Origin: Variovorax sp. HW608
Lineage (GTDB): Bacteria > Pseudomonadota > Gammaproteobacteria > Burkholderiales > Burkholderiaceae_C
Assembly (NCBI RefSeq): GCF_900090195.1
Contig: NZ_LT607803.1
Coordinates: 7,404,229 to 7,468,228 of the forward strand
Direction: 5' to 3'
Length of the DNA stretch: 64,000 bases
The notes below the pieces were generated by a model. The model had not been told where the DNA came from, did no database searches, and saw nothing but the letters and a program-made list of their open reading frames with translations. Shown piece by piece: positions 49,661-59,810 of the stretch; positions within the stretch are counted from its first letter, which is position 1; every line of letters begins with the position of its first letter. The position numbers and the translations under genes are program-made.

Positions 49661-51121
49661 ATGCGGATTCTCCAGGTCAGCGCCGAACTCTTTCCCCTGC
49701 TGAAGACCGGAGGGCTGGCCGACGTCGCGGGCGCGCTGCCGCTCGCGCTGCTGGCCGCCGGGCAGGACGCGCGCGTGCTCCTTCCGGGATTTCCGGCGAT
49801 CGTCGCCGGTGTCGTCGATTCACGGCCGGTGGCGGAATTCGCCGCGCCCTGGGGCGAGCAGGTGCGCCTGCGGCTCGGCCGCATCCCGATCGACGGCGCA
49901 CCGGCCCTTCCGGCCTATGTGATCGACGCGCCCTGGCTCTACGACCGGCCCGGCAACCCCTACGAGGACCCGAGCCGCCAGCCCTACGGCGACAACCACC
50001 GGCGCTTCGCCTTGCTGGGCTGGGCCGCGGCCCAACTGGCGCGCGACCTCGATCCGCACTGGCGGCCCGAGATCGTCCATGCCCACGACTGGCATGCCGG
50101 GCTCGCACCGACCTATCTGGCTTTTGCGCAACCCGACGGCCGACCGCGCGTGGGCAGCGTGTTCACGGTGCACAACCTGGCGTACCAGGGACTCTTTGCG
50201 CCATGGCACTTCTCCGAACTGGGATTGCCGCCGGCTGCCTTCAGCGTCAACGGGCTCGAGTTCCACGGCCAGTTGTCGTTCATGAAAGGCGGCCTGTGCT
50301 TCGCCGACCGCCTCACGACGGTGAGTCCGACCTACGCGCACGAGGTCCAGACGCCGGAGCAGGGCTTCGGATTGGATGGCCTGCTGCGCAGCCGCTCGCA
50401 CGTGCTCAGCGGCATCCTCAACGCGGTCGACGACCAGGTCTGGAATCCGGCGATCGACACGCTGATCCCACATCGCTTTGACAGCCGGCGCATGACCGGC
50501 AAGGCGCGCTGCAAGGCCGCACTGCAGGAAGCGCTGGGCCTGGCGCCGCTGCCCGATGCACCGCTCTTCGTCGTGGTGAGCCGGCTCACCGAGCAGAAGG
50601 GCCTGCACCTCGTGCTTGAAGGGCTGGATGCGTTGCTCGCGCAGGGCGGCCAGCTCGCGCTGCTCGGCAGCGGCGATGCCGAGCTCGAAGACGCGTTCCG
50701 CCAGCGCGCCACCGACGCGCCCCGCTCGGTCAGCGTCACGCTGGGCTACAGCGAAGCGCTCGCGCACCGCCTGTTCGCCGGTGGCGACGTGACACTGGTG
50801 CCGTCGCTGTTCGAGCCCTGCGGGCTGACGCAGATGTATGGCCTCAAGTACGGCAGCCTGCCGCTGGTGCATCGCGTCGGCGGACTCGCGGACACGGTGG
50901 TCGATGCCACCCTCGAAGACATGGCAAGCGGCGATGCCACCGGCTTCGCCTTCGATGCCTTCGACACCGCCGGCTACGCCCGCGCGGTGCGCCGCGCCTT
51001 CGCGCTCTACCGGCGCCGCGCCGACTGGCGGGCGGTACGCGCCCATGCGATGAGCCGCCCCGCCGACTGGGGCACCGCCGCCGCACGCTATCTCGATGTC
51101 TACGCCGAGGCGATGGGCTGA
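49661..51121 (+). CDS. glgA: Glycogen synthase (ADP-glucose type)
   Basis: 486 residues. GT5 family: the N-terminal [16 protein letters not shown] motif binds ADP-glucose, and the C-terminal Rossmann domain has [16 protein letters not shown] and the signature [17 protein letters not shown] near residue 385. Adds alpha-1,4 glucosyl units from ADP-glucose to glycogen. Six nt after glgC; glgP starts 31 nt after its stop. Confidence 0.98.
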   Translation: MRILQVSAELFPLLKTGGLADVAGALPLALLAAGQDARVLLPGFPAIVAGVVDSRPVAEFAAPWGEQVRLRLGRIPIDGAPALPAYVIDAPWLYDRPGNPYEDPSRQPYGDNHRRFALLGWAAAQLARDLDPHWRPEIVHAHDWHAGLAPTYLAFAQPDGRPRVGSVFTVHNLAYQGLFAPWHFSELGLPPAAFSVNGLEFHGQLSFMKGGLCFADRLTTVSPTYAHEVQTPEQGFGLDGLLRSRSHVLSGILNAVDDQVWNPAIDTLIPHRFDSRRMTGKARCKAALQEALGLAPLPDAPLFVVVSRLTEQKGLHLVLEGLDALLAQGGQLALLGSGDAELEDAFRQRATDAPRSVSVTLGYSEALAHRLFAGGDVTLVPSLFEPCGLTQMYGLKYGSLPLVHRVGGLADTVVDATLEDMASGDATGFAFDAFDTAGYARAVRRAFALYRRRADWRAVRAHAMSRPADWGTAAARYLDVYAEAMG

Positions 51122-51152
51122 ACCCACGCCGGCGAAACCACACGGCCCCACC

Positions 51153-53609
51153 ATGACCATCGAAGACTTCACGTACGACCATCCCGATCGCGACGTCGCC
51201 GCCTTCAAGCGCGCGGTCGCCAACAAGCTCATCTACGCGGTCGGCAAGGATCCGGTCGCCGCGAGCCAGGACGACTGGCTGCATGCGACCGCGCTCGCGG
51301 TGCGCGACCAGATCGTCGAGCGCTGGATGACCACCACGCGCCAGATCTACGCGCAGCGCCTGAAGCGCGTCTACTACCTGTCGATGGAGTTCCTGATCGG
51401 CCGCACCTTCACCAATGCGCTGCTGGCGCTGGAGCTGCAAGGCACGGTGAAGCAGGCGCTGGCCGATTTCGGCGTGGATATCCAGGCGATCGCCGAGCGC
51501 GAGCCCGATGCGGCCCTCGGAAACGGCGGCCTCGGGCGGCTCGCCGCGTGTTTTCTCGATTCGATGGCGACGCTCGGCGTGCCCGGCATCGGCTACGGCA
51601 TCCGCTACGAATACGGCATGTTCCGCCAGCGCATCGTCGACGGCCAGCAGATCGAGACGCCCGACTACTGGCTCACGCGCGGCAACCCGTGGGAGTTCCA
51701 GCGGCCCGAGGTGACCTATCGCGTGCGCTTCGGCGGCCATGTGCAGCGCGGCGAAGGCGGCGCGGCCAGATGGGTCGACACGCACGACGTGCTGGCCGTG
51801 GCCTACGACACCATCATCCCCGGCTACGGCACGCAGGCCACCAACACGCTGCGCCTGTGGTCGGCGCGCGCGACGGAGGAAATCGATCTCTCGGCCTTCA
51901 ACCGCGGCAACTACATGGAGGCGGTGGAAAGCAAGAACCACTCGGAGAACGTCTCGCGCGTGCTCTACCCCGACGACTCCACGCCCTCGGGCCGCGAGCT
52001 GCGGCTGCACCAGGAGTACTTCTTCGTCAGCGCCAGCGTGCAGGACCTGCTGCGCCGCTACCTGCGCAACCACACCAACTTCGACGACCTGCCGGACCAG
52101 GTCAGCATCCACCTCAACGACACGCACCCGGTGCTCGCGGTGCCGGAGCTGATGCGCCTCTTGATCGACGAGCACGACCTGCCGTGGGACGTGGCCTGGG
52201 GCCACACGCAGAAGGTGTTCAGCTACACCAATCACACGCTGATGCACGAGGCGCTGGAAACCTGGCCGGTGGAGATGTTCGGCCGCGTGCTGCCGCGCCA
52301 CCTGCAGATCCTGTTCGACATCAACGCGCGCTTTCTCGCGCGCGTGACGCAGGCGCACGGCCACGACGTCGAGCTGATGCGCCGGCTGTCGCTCATCGAC
52401 GAGTCCGGCGAGCGGCGCGTGCGCATGGCCTACGTGGCGGTGCTCGCGAGCCATTCGGTCAACGGCGTCTCGGGGCTGCACTCCGAGCTGATGAAGCAGT
52501 CGATCTTCGCCGACTTCGCCAAGCTGTTCCCCGAGCGCTTCAACAACAAGACCAACGGCGTCACGCCGCGGCGCTGGCTGGCGCAGGCGAATCCTCCCCT
52601 GGCGACGCTGCTCGATACGCGCATCGGCCGCGGCTGGCGCCGCGACCTCAAGCAACTCGAAGCGCTGCGGCCGATGGCGCAGCAGCCGGCCTTCGTGCGC
52701 GCCTTCCGTCATGCCAAGCGCGAGAACAAGCTGCGGCTCGCGAACTGGATCGACGAGCATCTGCGCATCGACCTCGACACCGACGCGATGTTCGACGTCC
52801 AGGTCAAGCGCATCCACGAGTACAAGCGGCAGCTGCTCAACGTGCTGCATGTCATCGCGCGCTACCACCGCATCATCGACGCGCCCGAGGCCAAGCACGT
52901 GCCGCGGGTGGTGGTGTTCGCGGGCAAGGCGGCGTCGGCGTATCACATGGCCAAGCTGGTGGTCCGGCTCATCAACGACGTGGCGCATACGATCAACAAC
53001 GACGAGCGGGTCGGCCGCCTGCTGAAGGTGGTGTTCATCCCCAACTACAGCGTGACCCTGGCCGAGATGATCATGCCGGCGGCCGACCTGTCGGAGCAGA
53101 TTTCAACGGCCGGCACCGAGGCTTCGGGCACCGGCAACATGAAGTTCGCGCTCAACGGTGCGCTGACCATCGGCACGCTCGACGGCGCCAATGTCGAGAT
53201 GCGCGAGAACGTCGGTGCGGACAACTTCTTCATCTTCGGCAACACGACGCCGCAGGTGGCCGCCATCCGCGCGAGCGGCTACCAGCCGCGCGACTTCTAT
53301 GAAGCCAATCCGGAACTGCAGCGCGTGCTCGACAGCATCCGCGACGGCATGTTCTCGCCCACCGAGCCGGCGCGCTATCACGAGATCTTCGATGCGCTGG
53401 TGAGCTGGGGCGACCACTACCTGCTGCTGGCCGACTATGCGAGCTACATCGAGGCGCAGGGCCGTGTCGATGCGCTCTACCGCGATCCGGATGCGTGGAC
53501 ACGGATGGCGATCCTCAATGTGGCGGGGATGGGCGCGTTTTCATCGGACCGGACGATCGCCGAGTACGCACACCAGATATGGCACACCAAGCCAGTGCAG
53601 CTGAGCTGA
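51153..53609 (+). CDS. glgP: Glycogen phosphorylase
   Basis: 818 residues, GT35 family. [17 protein letters not shown] and [14 protein letters not shown] mark the N-terminal half, and the PLP lysine lies in [19 protein letters not shown] near residue 670. Phosphorolysis of alpha-1,4 chains yields glucose 1-phosphate. ATG 51153 ([14 protein letters not shown]) was preferred to 51096 as it starts at the conserved part. Last gene of the glycogen operon; only 4 nt separate its stop from the convergent exbD stop. Confidence 0.98.
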   Translation: MTIEDFTYDHPDRDVAAFKRAVANKLIYAVGKDPVAASQDDWLHATALAVRDQIVERWMTTTRQIYAQRLKRVYYLSMEFLIGRTFTNALLALELQGTVKQALADFGVDIQAIAEREPDAALGNGGLGRLAACFLDSMATLGVPGIGYGIRYEYGMFRQRIVDGQQIETPDYWLTRGNPWEFQRPEVTYRVRFGGHVQRGEGGAARWVDTHDVLAVAYDTIIPGYGTQATNTLRLWSARATEEIDLSAFNRGNYMEAVESKNHSENVSRVLYPDDSTPSGRELRLHQEYFFVSASVQDLLRRYLRNHTNFDDLPDQVSIHLNDTHPVLAVPELMRLLIDEHDLPWDVAWGHTQKVFSYTNHTLMHEALETWPVEMFGRVLPRHLQILFDINARFLARVTQAHGHDVELMRRLSLIDESGERRVRMAYVAVLASHSVNGVSGLHSELMKQSIFADFAKLFPERFNNKTNGVTPRRWLAQANPPLATLLDTRIGRGWRRDLKQLEALRPMAQQPAFVRAFRHAKRENKLRLANWIDEHLRIDLDTDAMFDVQVKRIHEYKRQLLNVLHVIARYHRIIDAPEAKHVPRVVVFAGKAASAYHMAKLVVRLINDVAHTINNDERVGRLLKVVFIPNYSVTLAEMIMPAADLSEQISTAGTEASGTGNMKFALNGALTIGTLDGANVEMRENVGADNFFIFGNTTPQVAAIRASGYQPRDFYEANPELQRVLDSIRDGMFSPTEPARYHEIFDALVSWGDHYLLLADYASYIEAQGRVDALYRDPDAWTRMAILNVAGMGAFSSDRTIAEYAHQIWHTKPVQLS

Positions 53610-53613
53610 ATCG

Positions 53614-54081
53614 CTACTTGGTCGGGCTTTCCGTGCGCCGGCCTTCGGTGACGAAACCGATGCGGCTCAGCCCCGCCTTGTTCGCGATGCCCATCAGCTC
53701 GACCACCTTGCCGTAAGGCACGGTCTGGTCGGCGCGCAGCTGAACCTCGGTGTCGCGGCTGTCGGCGGCGGCCCTGGCGAGTCCGGCGGCGAGCGCATCG
53801 TTCGAGACCGGCTGCTCGTTGAGGAACACCTTGCCCGAGGCATCGACGACGAGGCTCACGAACTTCGGCGTCTCGTTGGGCTTGCCCGCGTCGGTGCGCG
53901 GCAGGTCGAGCTTGATCGAGCTCGCCATCAGCGGCGCGGTGATGATGAAGATCACCAGCAGCACCAGCATCACGTCCACCAGCGGCGTGACGTTGATGTC
54001 CGACAGCGGCCGCTGGCCGCCCGCGCCGATCGAGCGTCCGCCGGTGGGCGTGCTGCCGAGCGAGGTGCGACCGAAGGCCAT
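53614..54081 (-). CDS. exbD: ExbD/TolR family biopolymer transport protein
   Basis: 155 residues. Short cytoplasmic N-terminus (LSDINVTPLVDVMLVL), a single transmembrane helix with the essential Asp at its start (VTPLVDVML), and a periplasmic domain. Couples the proton gradient to TonB- or Tol-type work with the ExbB-like partner upstream. It starts 3 nt after that gene. No tonB gene is in view, so ExbD rather than TolR is a best guess. Confidence 0.92.
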   Translation of the reverse strand: MAFGRTSLGSTPTGGRSIGAGGQRPLSDINVTPLVDVMLVLLVIFIITAPLMASSIKLDLPRTDAGKPNETPKFVSLVVDASGKVFLNEQPVSNDALAAGLARAAADSRDTEVQLRADQTVPYGKVVELMGIANKAGLSRIGFVTEGRRTESPTK

Positions 54082-54084
54082 GGT

Positions 54085-54783
54085 TCAGACCGGCATCGGC
54101 CGAGCCGGAGGCGGCGGCGTTTCGCGCGGCGCCGGCTCGCCCAGCATGCCGAGCAGGTCGTGAGCGAAGCCCTCGAGCTCGGCCTCGATGCGGCCGACGA
54201 CGCGCCCGAACACGTTGTAGGCCAGCACGGCCGGAATCGCGACCGCGAGGCCGAAGGCGGTCATGATCAGCGCCTCGCCGACCGGGCCGGCGACCTTGTC
54301 GATCGTGAAGCCGCCGGTTTCGCCCGCGATGCCCACTAGCGCGCGGTAGATGCCCCAGACGGTGCCCAGCAGGCCGACGAAGGGCGCCGTCGCACCCACC
54401 GTCGCCAGAAGGATCTGGCCGGATTGCAGGCGCCGCAGGGCCGCGTGCAGCGCATCGCGCAGCACCCGCGTCACGCGCTGCGCGCGATTCACCGCGCCGC
54501 CGAGCGTGCCGCCGTCCACTTCCACGGCGAGATGGCGGACCGCGCTCACCGCCGGCAGCACCAACTCGGCGCGATCGAAGGACTTGAGACTGGATTCGGC
54601 CTCGCCGAGCGACGGCGACTGCCAGAAGGCCGCGATGCTGCGCACCACGTCGCGCGTGCCGCCGCGCAGCAGCCAGGCCTTCCAGAGGATCACGACCCAG
54701 CTCGCCACGGACATGAGAAGCAGGAGGACCGCCACCGAGCGGCTGACGCCGTCGCCGTGCGCAAGCAGCTCAATCACGCTCAT
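54085..54783 (-). CDS. exbB: MotA/TolQ/ExbB proton channel family protein
   Basis: 232 residues. Three transmembrane helices: SVAVLLLLMSVASWVVILWKA, the LLATVGATAPFVGLLGTVWG segment and a C-terminal MTAFGLAVAIPAVLAYNVF with the conserved Pro. The GATAPFVGLLGTV motif is the ExbB/TolQ hallmark. With the adjacent ExbD-like protein it forms a proton-driven motor. It lies 19 nt after dapB in bamE-dapB-exbB-exbD. Confidence 0.92.
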   Translation of the reverse strand: MSVIELLAHGDGVSRSVAVLLLLMSVASWVVILWKAWLLRGGTRDVVRSIAAFWQSPSLGEAESSLKSFDRAELVLPAVSAVRHLAVEVDGGTLGGAVNRAQRVTRVLRDALHAALRRLQSGQILLATVGATAPFVGLLGTVWGIYRALVGIAGETGGFTIDKVAGPVGEALIMTAFGLAVAIPAVLAYNVFGRVVGRIEAELEGFAHDLLGMLGEPAPRETPPPPARPMPV

Positions 54784-54802
54784 GTGGCGCTCATGCCGGC
54801 GA

Positions 54803-55633
54803 TCAGCGCAGTTTCAGGACGTCGAACATGTCGAACAGGCCCGCGCGCTGGTCGGCCAGGAAGCGCACGGCGCGCAGGCTGCCCTGTGCATAGCCGGCGC
54901 GGTTGGAAGACTTGTGCGAGATCTCGATGCGCTCGCCGGTGCCGGCGAACAGCACGGTGTGGTCGCCCACGATGTCGCCGCCGCGGATGGTCGCGAAGCC
55001 GATGGTCGAGGGATCGCGTTCGCCGGTCACGCCTTCGCGGCCGTACACCGCGCATTGCTTGAGGTCGCGGCCGAGCGCATCGGCGATCACCTCGCCCATC
55101 TTCAGCGCGGTGCCCGAGGGCGCATCGACCTTGTGGCGATGGTGCGCTTCGATGATCTCGATGTCATAGCCGGTCGACATCGCCTTGGCGGCCATTTCGA
55201 GCAGCTTCAGGGTCACGTTGACGCCGACGCTCATGTTGGGCGCCAACATGATCGCGATGTCCTTCGCGGCCGCGGCGATCTCCGCCTTTTGCGCGTCGCT
55301 GAGGCCGGTCGTGCCGATCACGAGCTGCACGCCCATTTCACGGCAGGCGGCGAGGTGCGCCATCGTGCCTTCGGGACGCGTGAAGTCGATCAGGACCTGC
55401 GCGTTCCTGAGGCCCTCGCGCAGATCGGAAACGATCGGAACGCCGCTCGGAGCGCCCAGGAACGCGGAGGCATCGGTGCCGATCGCGCTGCTGCCGGCGA
55501 CGTCGAGCGCGCCGGCCAGTTGGCAATCCCCGGATTGCCGCACGGCCTCGATCAGCATGTGGCCCATGCGCCCGGAAGCACCGGCAACGGCGACGCGGCG
55601 GAGGGAAGAGGAGGAAGTGGGTTTGGCAGTCAC
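54803..55633 (-). CDS. dapB: 4-hydroxy-tetrahydrodipicolinate reductase
   Basis: 276 residues. Nucleotide loop [17 protein letters not shown] near the N-terminus, [10 protein letters not shown], the catalytic stretch [23 protein letters not shown] with His-His and Lys, and C-terminal [18 protein letters not shown]. Reduces the heterocycle in lysine/DAP synthesis with NAD(P)H. It follows bamE (67 nt with a small CGCCGG hairpin at 55672-55693) and precedes exbB. Confidence 0.98.
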   Translation of the reverse strand: MTAKPTSSSSLRRVAVAGASGRMGHMLIEAVRQSGDCQLAGALDVAGSSAIGTDASAFLGAPSGVPIVSDLREGLRNAQVLIDFTRPEGTMAHLAACREMGVQLVIGTTGLSDAQKAEIAAAAKDIAIMLAPNMSVGVNVTLKLLEMAAKAMSTGYDIEIIEAHHRHKVDAPSGTALKMGEVIADALGRDLKQCAVYGREGVTGERDPSTIGFATIRGGDIVGDHTVLFAGTGERIEISHKSSNRAGYAQGSLRAVRFLADQRAGLFDMFDVLKLR

Positions 55634-55700
55634 GAGTCTCGACCTCGGAAATGCAGATTCGGGAAGGGGCCACGCCGGCCGCCGGTCCGGCGTGCGCTCA

Positions 55701-56273
55701 TCAGCGCGATTCGAGCGGAGGATACGCAGCCGGCAGCGGCGCGGTCGCCGCAGCGGGATCGCTGTCGGACGGTTTGTCCTTGTCCTTGGCCTTGTCGCTG
55801 TCCTTGGGATCGAACTTCTTGAGCTGGTCTTCCGATGCTTCGAGCGTCGGCACCTTGCCGCTGCGACGGCGGGTGTCGAGCGTGGCGACGAATTCTTCCT
55901 CGCTCGGCATCGGGTCGCCCTCGAAGCGGTCGAGCAGGTCGCCGTTGAAGTACAGCGTCAGCCGGCGCTGCTGCGGCTCCACACCCTGGCGCCGGATCGT
56001 GAAGACGTAATCCCAGCGGTTCGAATGGAAGACATCGGTCAAGAGCGAGGTGCCGAGGACCTCGCGCACCTGCTGGCGCGTCATGCCGGGCTTGAGCGCC
56101 TCGACTTGTTCCTTGGACACGAAGTTGCCCTGGACCACTTCGATCTTGTAGGGCGTGACCGCGTAGAGCGCGCTGCGGGTGGTGTTGCCGACACTGCTGC
56201 AAGCGCCGAGGCCCAGGCTCGCCGCGATGGCGGCGGCAAGCAGCCAGTGACGGCGTTGGGGAATGGCAGGCAT
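55701..56273 (-). CDS. bamE: Outer membrane protein assembly factor BamE
   Basis: 190 residues from [10 protein letters not shown]; a Met at 56300 would lie within the Fur-like site. A Sec lipoprotein signal ends in LGAC, Cys near residue 25. The BamE/SmpA domain: [41 protein letters not shown] and [12 protein letters not shown]. An added low-complexity Lys/Asp/Ser tail ([10 protein letters not shown]) extends beyond the usual 110-120 residues. Part of the BAM complex in the outer membrane. Divergent from fur, as often in betaproteobacteria. Confidence 0.95.
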   Translation of the reverse strand: MPAIPQRRHWLLAAAIAASLGLGACSSVGNTTRSALYAVTPYKIEVVQGNFVSKEQVEALKPGMTRQQVREVLGTSLLTDVFHSNRWDYVFTIRRQGVEPQQRRLTLYFNGDLLDRFEGDPMPSEEEFVATLDTRRRSGKVPTLEASEDQLKKFDPKDSDKAKDKDKPSDSDPAAATAPLPAAYPPLESR

Positions 56274-56289
56274 GGGAAAGGGGTTGGAC

Positions 56290-56310
56290 GATATGATCAA
56301 ATCATTGTAG
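56290..56310. promoter_or_regulatory. Candidate Fur box/bamE promoter overlap
   Basis: GATATGATCAAATCATTGTAG resembles the Fur 19-mer (GATAATGATAATCATTATC). The minus strand also reads TACAATGATTTGATCAT, with TACAAT as a -10 hexamer about 31 nt upstream of bamE. Thus Fur could repress bamE and its own gene here. The match is by eye. Confidence 0.5.
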
Positions 56311-56359
56311 CGGTTGGCCCTCTGGAGCCCTTTTCCCCGACCGGCCGCAGGGACGACCC

Positions 56360-56779
56360 ATGAGCAATATCGAAGAACTGAAGAACACGGGCCTGAAGGC
56401 CACGCTGCCGCGCCTCAAGATCCTGGAGATCTTCCAAAACGGCGGTCAGCGCCACATGACGGCCGAAGACGTGTTCCGCGTGCTGCTCAACGACCACTCC
56501 GACATCGGGCTGGCCACGGTCTACCGCGTCCTCACCCAATTCGAACAAGCCGGGATTCTCGAACGCAGCCATTTCGAGAGCGGCAAGGCCGTCTACGAGC
56601 TCAACGAGGGCAAGCACCACGACCACCTCATCTGCACGTCTTGCGGCAAGGTCGAGGAGTTCTACGACTCCGAGATCGAGCGTCGCCAGCAGATGATCGC
56701 GAAGGACAAGGGCTGGATCCTCCAGGACCATGCCATGTCGCTGTACGGCCTGTGCGGCGACTGCGTCAGCAAACGCTAG
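56360..56779 (+). CDS. fur: Ferric uptake regulator Fur
   Basis: 139 residues. The DNA-binding winged helix includes [17 protein letters not shown] and [27 protein letters not shown]. The metal site [16 protein letters not shown] and the second CxxC (CGDC) near the C-terminus are as in classical Fur. Represses iron uptake genes when Fe(II) is abundant. Divergent from bamE; stops of fur and the convergent CPBP gene overlap in the tetranucleotide CTAG. Confidence 0.98.
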   Translation: MSNIEELKNTGLKATLPRLKILEIFQNGGQRHMTAEDVFRVLLNDHSDIGLATVYRVLTQFEQAGILERSHFESGKAVYELNEGKHHDHLICTSCGKVEEFYDSEIERRQQMIAKDKGWILQDHAMSLYGLCGDCVSKR

Positions 56780-57660
56780 GAAGCGTCGCGCCGCAGGAAA
56801 AAGCCCCGGTCCGTGACGACCAGCCCCACGGACAGCACCGTCAGCAAGGCCGTCTGGATGAGCTTGCTGTCCGGGTGCGTGGCAAACATCTCGTTGAAGA
56901 CACCCGCCGTGATGTGAAAAACGACGGCGACCCCGATGCTGCGATGGCACTTGTAGTACAGCCAGTTCATCAGGATCACGAAGGGGACGATGCTGAAGGC
57001 GAAGTTCAGGCTGTGGAGCAAGCCCATCTCCGCCACGTTGCTGTGGTAGTAGTCCTTGATGAATGACAGCGGCATGTGCCAGAAGGCCCAGAAGACCGCG
57101 AACAGCAGCGAGGCGGCCAGGAGGTTCATGCGCTGCCGCAGGCTGTCGGTGCCATAGGAGTGCCAGGCCAGTTCCTCGGCCAGCGGCGCCACGAGAAGCA
57201 GGAACCAGCCGGGAAAGATGCCGGCCGAGAACGAGGTCTTGCCGGCGAAGGCGAACTGGTCCGCGCTGTAGCCGAACAGCAGCGAGATGGCTTGCGCCAG
57301 GAGAATGCTCACTGGCATCAGGAAACAGGCCAGGAACAGGTAGACCAGCCGAACGCCCCGGATGCCGACGAGCCGCCGCCCCAGGTCCGCGCGCAACGCC
57401 GGATCGGGCCAGATCAGCCGGAAGGCGATCCAGGCCGGCGCGAACAGCCCGGCCACGCCGAGAACCCCCACTGCCACGCCCAATGACGGGCGGGTCGGTG
57501 TCAGGTGACTCAGGTATGCGGCGGCGAACCAGAAGGCCCAGGGAATGCCCGTCGCCAGAACGTAGAAGAAGACCGGACGACGGTACCTGTGGATGACGCC
57601 GCCCATGTCATGGTGGGCGGCCGCCGGCGTGGTCGCCGGCGGTGCGAGCGCAGTGCGCAT
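56776..57660 (-). CDS. CPBP family intramembrane metalloprotease
   Basis: 294 residues from ATG 57660, with AGGGAGAG nearby; reading upstream to 57840 is not conserved. About eight transmembrane helices. CPBP motifs: [13 protein letters not shown] (motif 1 Glu-Glu), [14 protein letters not shown] (motif 2 with His) and [13 protein letters not shown] (motif 3, His and Asn). These form the zinc-like active site of CAAX-protease/Rce1 relatives. No bacteriocin gene is nearby. Its stop overlaps that of fur. Substrate unknown. Confidence 0.9.
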   Translation of the reverse strand: MRTALAPPATTPAAAHHDMGGVIHRYRRPVFFYVLATGIPWAFWFAAAYLSHLTPTRPSLGVAVGVLGVAGLFAPAWIAFRLIWPDPALRADLGRRLVGIRGVRLVYLFLACFLMPVSILLAQAISLLFGYSADQFAFAGKTSFSAGIFPGWFLLLVAPLAEELAWHSYGTDSLRQRMNLLAASLLFAVFWAFWHMPLSFIKDYYHSNVAEMGLLHSLNFAFSIVPFVILMNWLYYKCHRSIGVAVVFHITAGVFNEMFATHPDSKLIQTALLTVLSVGLVVTDRGFFLRRDAS

Positions 57661-57781
57661 GAATTCTCTCCCTGCGAAAAGCGCAAGGCTAGCCGCCGGG
57701 GAGGTGCCGTCAAGCCGCGATTGACTCTGCCTTGACCCAATCGGGGAAAAAAGCGGCGCCGGCCGGACTTCGGCCGCGCCG

Positions 57782-58741
57782 TCAGTCGTCGTCGCGCGCG
57801 CTCTCCATCGCCTTGTGGTGGCGGGCGACGAAATCGGCATAGGTGTCGATGCCGCGCAACTGCAGGATCGAGTTGCGCACCGCCGCCTCCACCAGCACCG
57901 CGATGTTGCGTCCGGCGACCACCTGGATGATCACCTTGCGCACCGGGATGCCGAGCACGTCCTGGGTGAGCGGCGCCGAGGGCATGCGCTCGTAGTCGCG
58001 CTCGAAGCTGTCGCGCCGCACCAGGTGCACGATGAGCTTCAGCCGCATCTTCCGGCGCACGGCGGTCTCGCCGAAGATCGCGCGGATGTCCAGGAGGCCG
58101 ATGCCGCGGACCTCGAGCAGGTTCTGCAGCAGTTCGGGGCAGCGTCCTTCCAGCGTGGTCTGGTTGATGCGGTAGAGGTCGACCGCGTCGTCGGCGACCA
58201 GGCCGTTGCCGCGCGAGATCAGTTCGAGGCCGAGCTCGCTCTTCCCGAGGCCCGATTCGCCGGTGATCATCACGCCGAGCCCGAGAATGTCCATGAACAC
58301 CCCGTGCATCGAGGTGCGCTCGGCGAAGTGTTTCGACAGGTACGCACGCAACACGTCGATCACGAAGGCCGAGGACTCGCGTGTGGCAAAAAGCGGCAGC
58401 TGGGCCCGCTCGCAGATCGAAAGCAGTTCGTCTGGCGCCGGCTGGCCGTCGGCCAGCACCAGCATCGGCGGCTCCAGCGTGACGATGCGGGCGATGCGCC
58501 GGACGCAGTCCTCGTGCGTGCCGCGCGTGAGATAGGCGACCTCGCGGGCGCCGAGGATCTGGACCCGGTACGGGTGGATGTAGTTGAGGTAGCCGACGAG
58601 GTCCGCCGCCGACTGGGCGCGGCTGATGACGTCGGGGTCGAACTGGCGCTCGGACGCGCCCAAACCGGCCAGCCATTCCCAGCGGAGCGACCCGCGGAAC
58701 TCCTCGAACATGGCGTCGGCGCTGATGACGGTGGGCTTCAT
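57782..58741 (-). CDS. hprK: HPr kinase/phosphorylase
   Basis: 319 residues, normal length. N-terminal domain (to about 130), then the P-loop [15 protein letters not shown] near 160, preceded by [15 protein letters not shown], with the family signature [17 protein letters not shown]. It phosphorylates and dephosphorylates the HPr protein of the PTS. No HPr gene is in the window. In betaproteobacteria it is typically linked with ptsN, as here, and may act on the nitrogen/carbon regulatory PTS. A 46-nt hairpin lies 29 nt upstream of its ATG. Confidence 0.97.
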   Translation of the reverse strand: MKPTVISADAMFEEFRGSLRWEWLAGLGASERQFDPDVISRAQSAADLVGYLNYIHPYRVQILGAREVAYLTRGTHEDCVRRIARIVTLEPPMLVLADGQPAPDELLSICERAQLPLFATRESSAFVIDVLRAYLSKHFAERTSMHGVFMDILGLGVMITGESGLGKSELGLELISRGNGLVADDAVDLYRINQTTLEGRCPELLQNLLEVRGIGLLDIRAIFGETAVRRKMRLKLIVHLVRRDSFERDYERMPSAPLTQDVLGIPVRKVIIQVVAGRNIAVLVEAAVRNSILQLRGIDTYADFVARHHKAMESARDDD

Positions 58742-58769
58742 GATGGCGGAGAAGTATGGGCCACTAGGA

Positions 58770-58815
58770 CCTGTTCACGCTATTTCCGAGGTCGCCCGGA
58801 AATAGCGTGAACAGG
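58770..58815. repeat. 19-bp-arm perfect inverted repeat upstream of hprK
   Basis: Left arm 58770-58788 (CCTGTTCACGCTATTTCCG) and right arm 58797-58815 are perfect reverse complements around an 8-nt loop AGGTCGCC. The hairpin lies between ptsN and hprK, 29 nt upstream of the hprK ATG, and would form in the shared mRNA. Flanking GGxCCTG/CAGGxCC extends pairing after one mismatch. No T-tract follows. Confidence 0.95.
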
Positions 58816-58920
58816 CCCCAACGGCCGGCGGCGCACGCCCGGCCGGGCCTTGCCCGCGAAGGTGCCGGTTTCAGGAGAGGCACGGTCGGCGAAGCGGCGA
58901 GCCGGCGGGGCAGCACTGCT

Positions 58921-59388
58921 TCAGGCGACCTGGGCGGATTGCCAGCCGGCGATCAGCGCGTGCAGCGCCGCCGCATCCGTGCTCGACTTGATCTGCTCGC
59001 GCAGGTTCGCATCGCTCAGCAGTTCGGCAATCTCCGAAAGTATTTCAAGATGTTTCTGCGTGGCCGCTTCGGGCACGAGCAGAAAGATGAGCAGGACCAC
59101 GGGTTGCTCGTCCGGCGCGTCGAAGCCGATCGGGTTCGCGAGCTGGAACACGGCCGCCATCGGCGACTTGAGACCCTTGATGCGGCCGTGCGGGATGGCA
59201 ACGCCGTGGCCCAGACCGGTGGAGCCCAGGCGCTCGCGCGCGAAAAGGCTGTCGGTGATGAGGGCGCGGCCGAGGCCATGCAGGTTTTCGAACAGCAGGC
59301 CGGCTTCTTCAAAAGCACGCTTCTTGCTGGTGGCGTCGACGCTCACAAGCACTTGAGCGGGTGGCAGGATGGACGCGAGTCGGTTCAT
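58921..59388 (-). CDS. ptsN: PTS nitrogen regulatory EIIA protein
   Basis: 155 residues, single EIIA-Ntr domain. The phospho-accepting His lies in GLGHGVAIPHGRIKGL near residue 65-70. Starts NRLASILPPAQVLVSVDATSKKRAFEEAG. It links phosphate flow from PTS to nitrogen metabolism and potassium transport. Preceded by hpf and its terminator, followed by hprK after a 179-nt gap with a strong hairpin. Confidence 0.95.
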   Translation of the reverse strand: MNRLASILPPAQVLVSVDATSKKRAFEEAGLLFENLHGLGRALITDSLFARERLGSTGLGHGVAIPHGRIKGLKSPMAAVFQLANPIGFDAPDEQPVVLLIFLLVPEAATQKHLEILSEIAELLSDANLREQIKSSTDAAALHALIAGWQSAQVA

Positions 59389-59424
59389 GTTGATGCGGGG
59401 CGGGGGCGATTATGCACCCACCCC

Positions 59425-59456
59425 GCAAAAAGCAAAGGGCCGCTCGAAAGCGGCCC
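59425..59456 (-). terminator. Rho-independent terminator between hpf and ptsN
   Basis: On the minus strand GGGCCGCT/AGCGGCCC (8 bp, TTCG loop) is followed by TTTGCTTTTTG. It lies 24 nt after the hpf stop and 37 nt before the ptsN start. A CATAAT -10-like hexamer after it suggests ptsN has its own promoter. Confidence 0.75.
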
Positions 59457-59480
59457 GCAAGAGTATTTGCCCGAGGGGAC

Positions 59481-59810
59481 TTACATCACGCGCTTGGGCG
59501 CCGCGTGGTGGTGGTCCTGCAGGCGATCCTTGTGGCGCACGACCTGCCTGTCGAGCTTGTCGACCAGTTCGTCGACGGCAGCGTAGAGATCAGCGTGGCT
59601 CGCTTCCGCGAACATGTCATTGCCCTTGACGTGAATATTGCATTCGGCACGTTGCCGGCGTTCCTTTTCCTTTTGCTTTTCCACCGTGAGGATCACCTTC
59701 ACATCGACGACTTGATCGAAGTGGCGGTTGATCCGGCTCAGCTTGCTCCTAACGTAGTTGTCCAGCGCGGGGGTGACGTCGAGGTGGTGACCGCTGATCG
59801 TCAAATTCAT
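59481..59810 (-). CDS. hpf: Short-form ribosome hibernation promoting factor
   Basis: 109 residues, the short HPF type lacking the C-terminal dimerisation domain. [40 protein letters not shown] is the RaiA/HPF fold, and [27 protein letters not shown] completes it. It promotes inactive 100S ribosomes during stationary phase. AGGAGG 7 nt before the ATG fixes the start; an in-frame ATG at 59888 is rejected. An apparent sigma-54 promoter lies upstream. Confidence 0.96.
   Translation of the reverse strand: MNLTISGHHLDVTPALDNYVRSKLSRINRHFDQVVDVKVILTVEKQKEKERRQRAECNIHVKGNDMFAEASHADLYAAVDELVDKLDRQVVRHKDRLQDHHHAAPKRVM

Noticed and set aside
56776-57660. CPBP protease as part of a bacteriocin immunity locus
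   Set aside because: No bacteriocin, processing or transport genes lie beside it.
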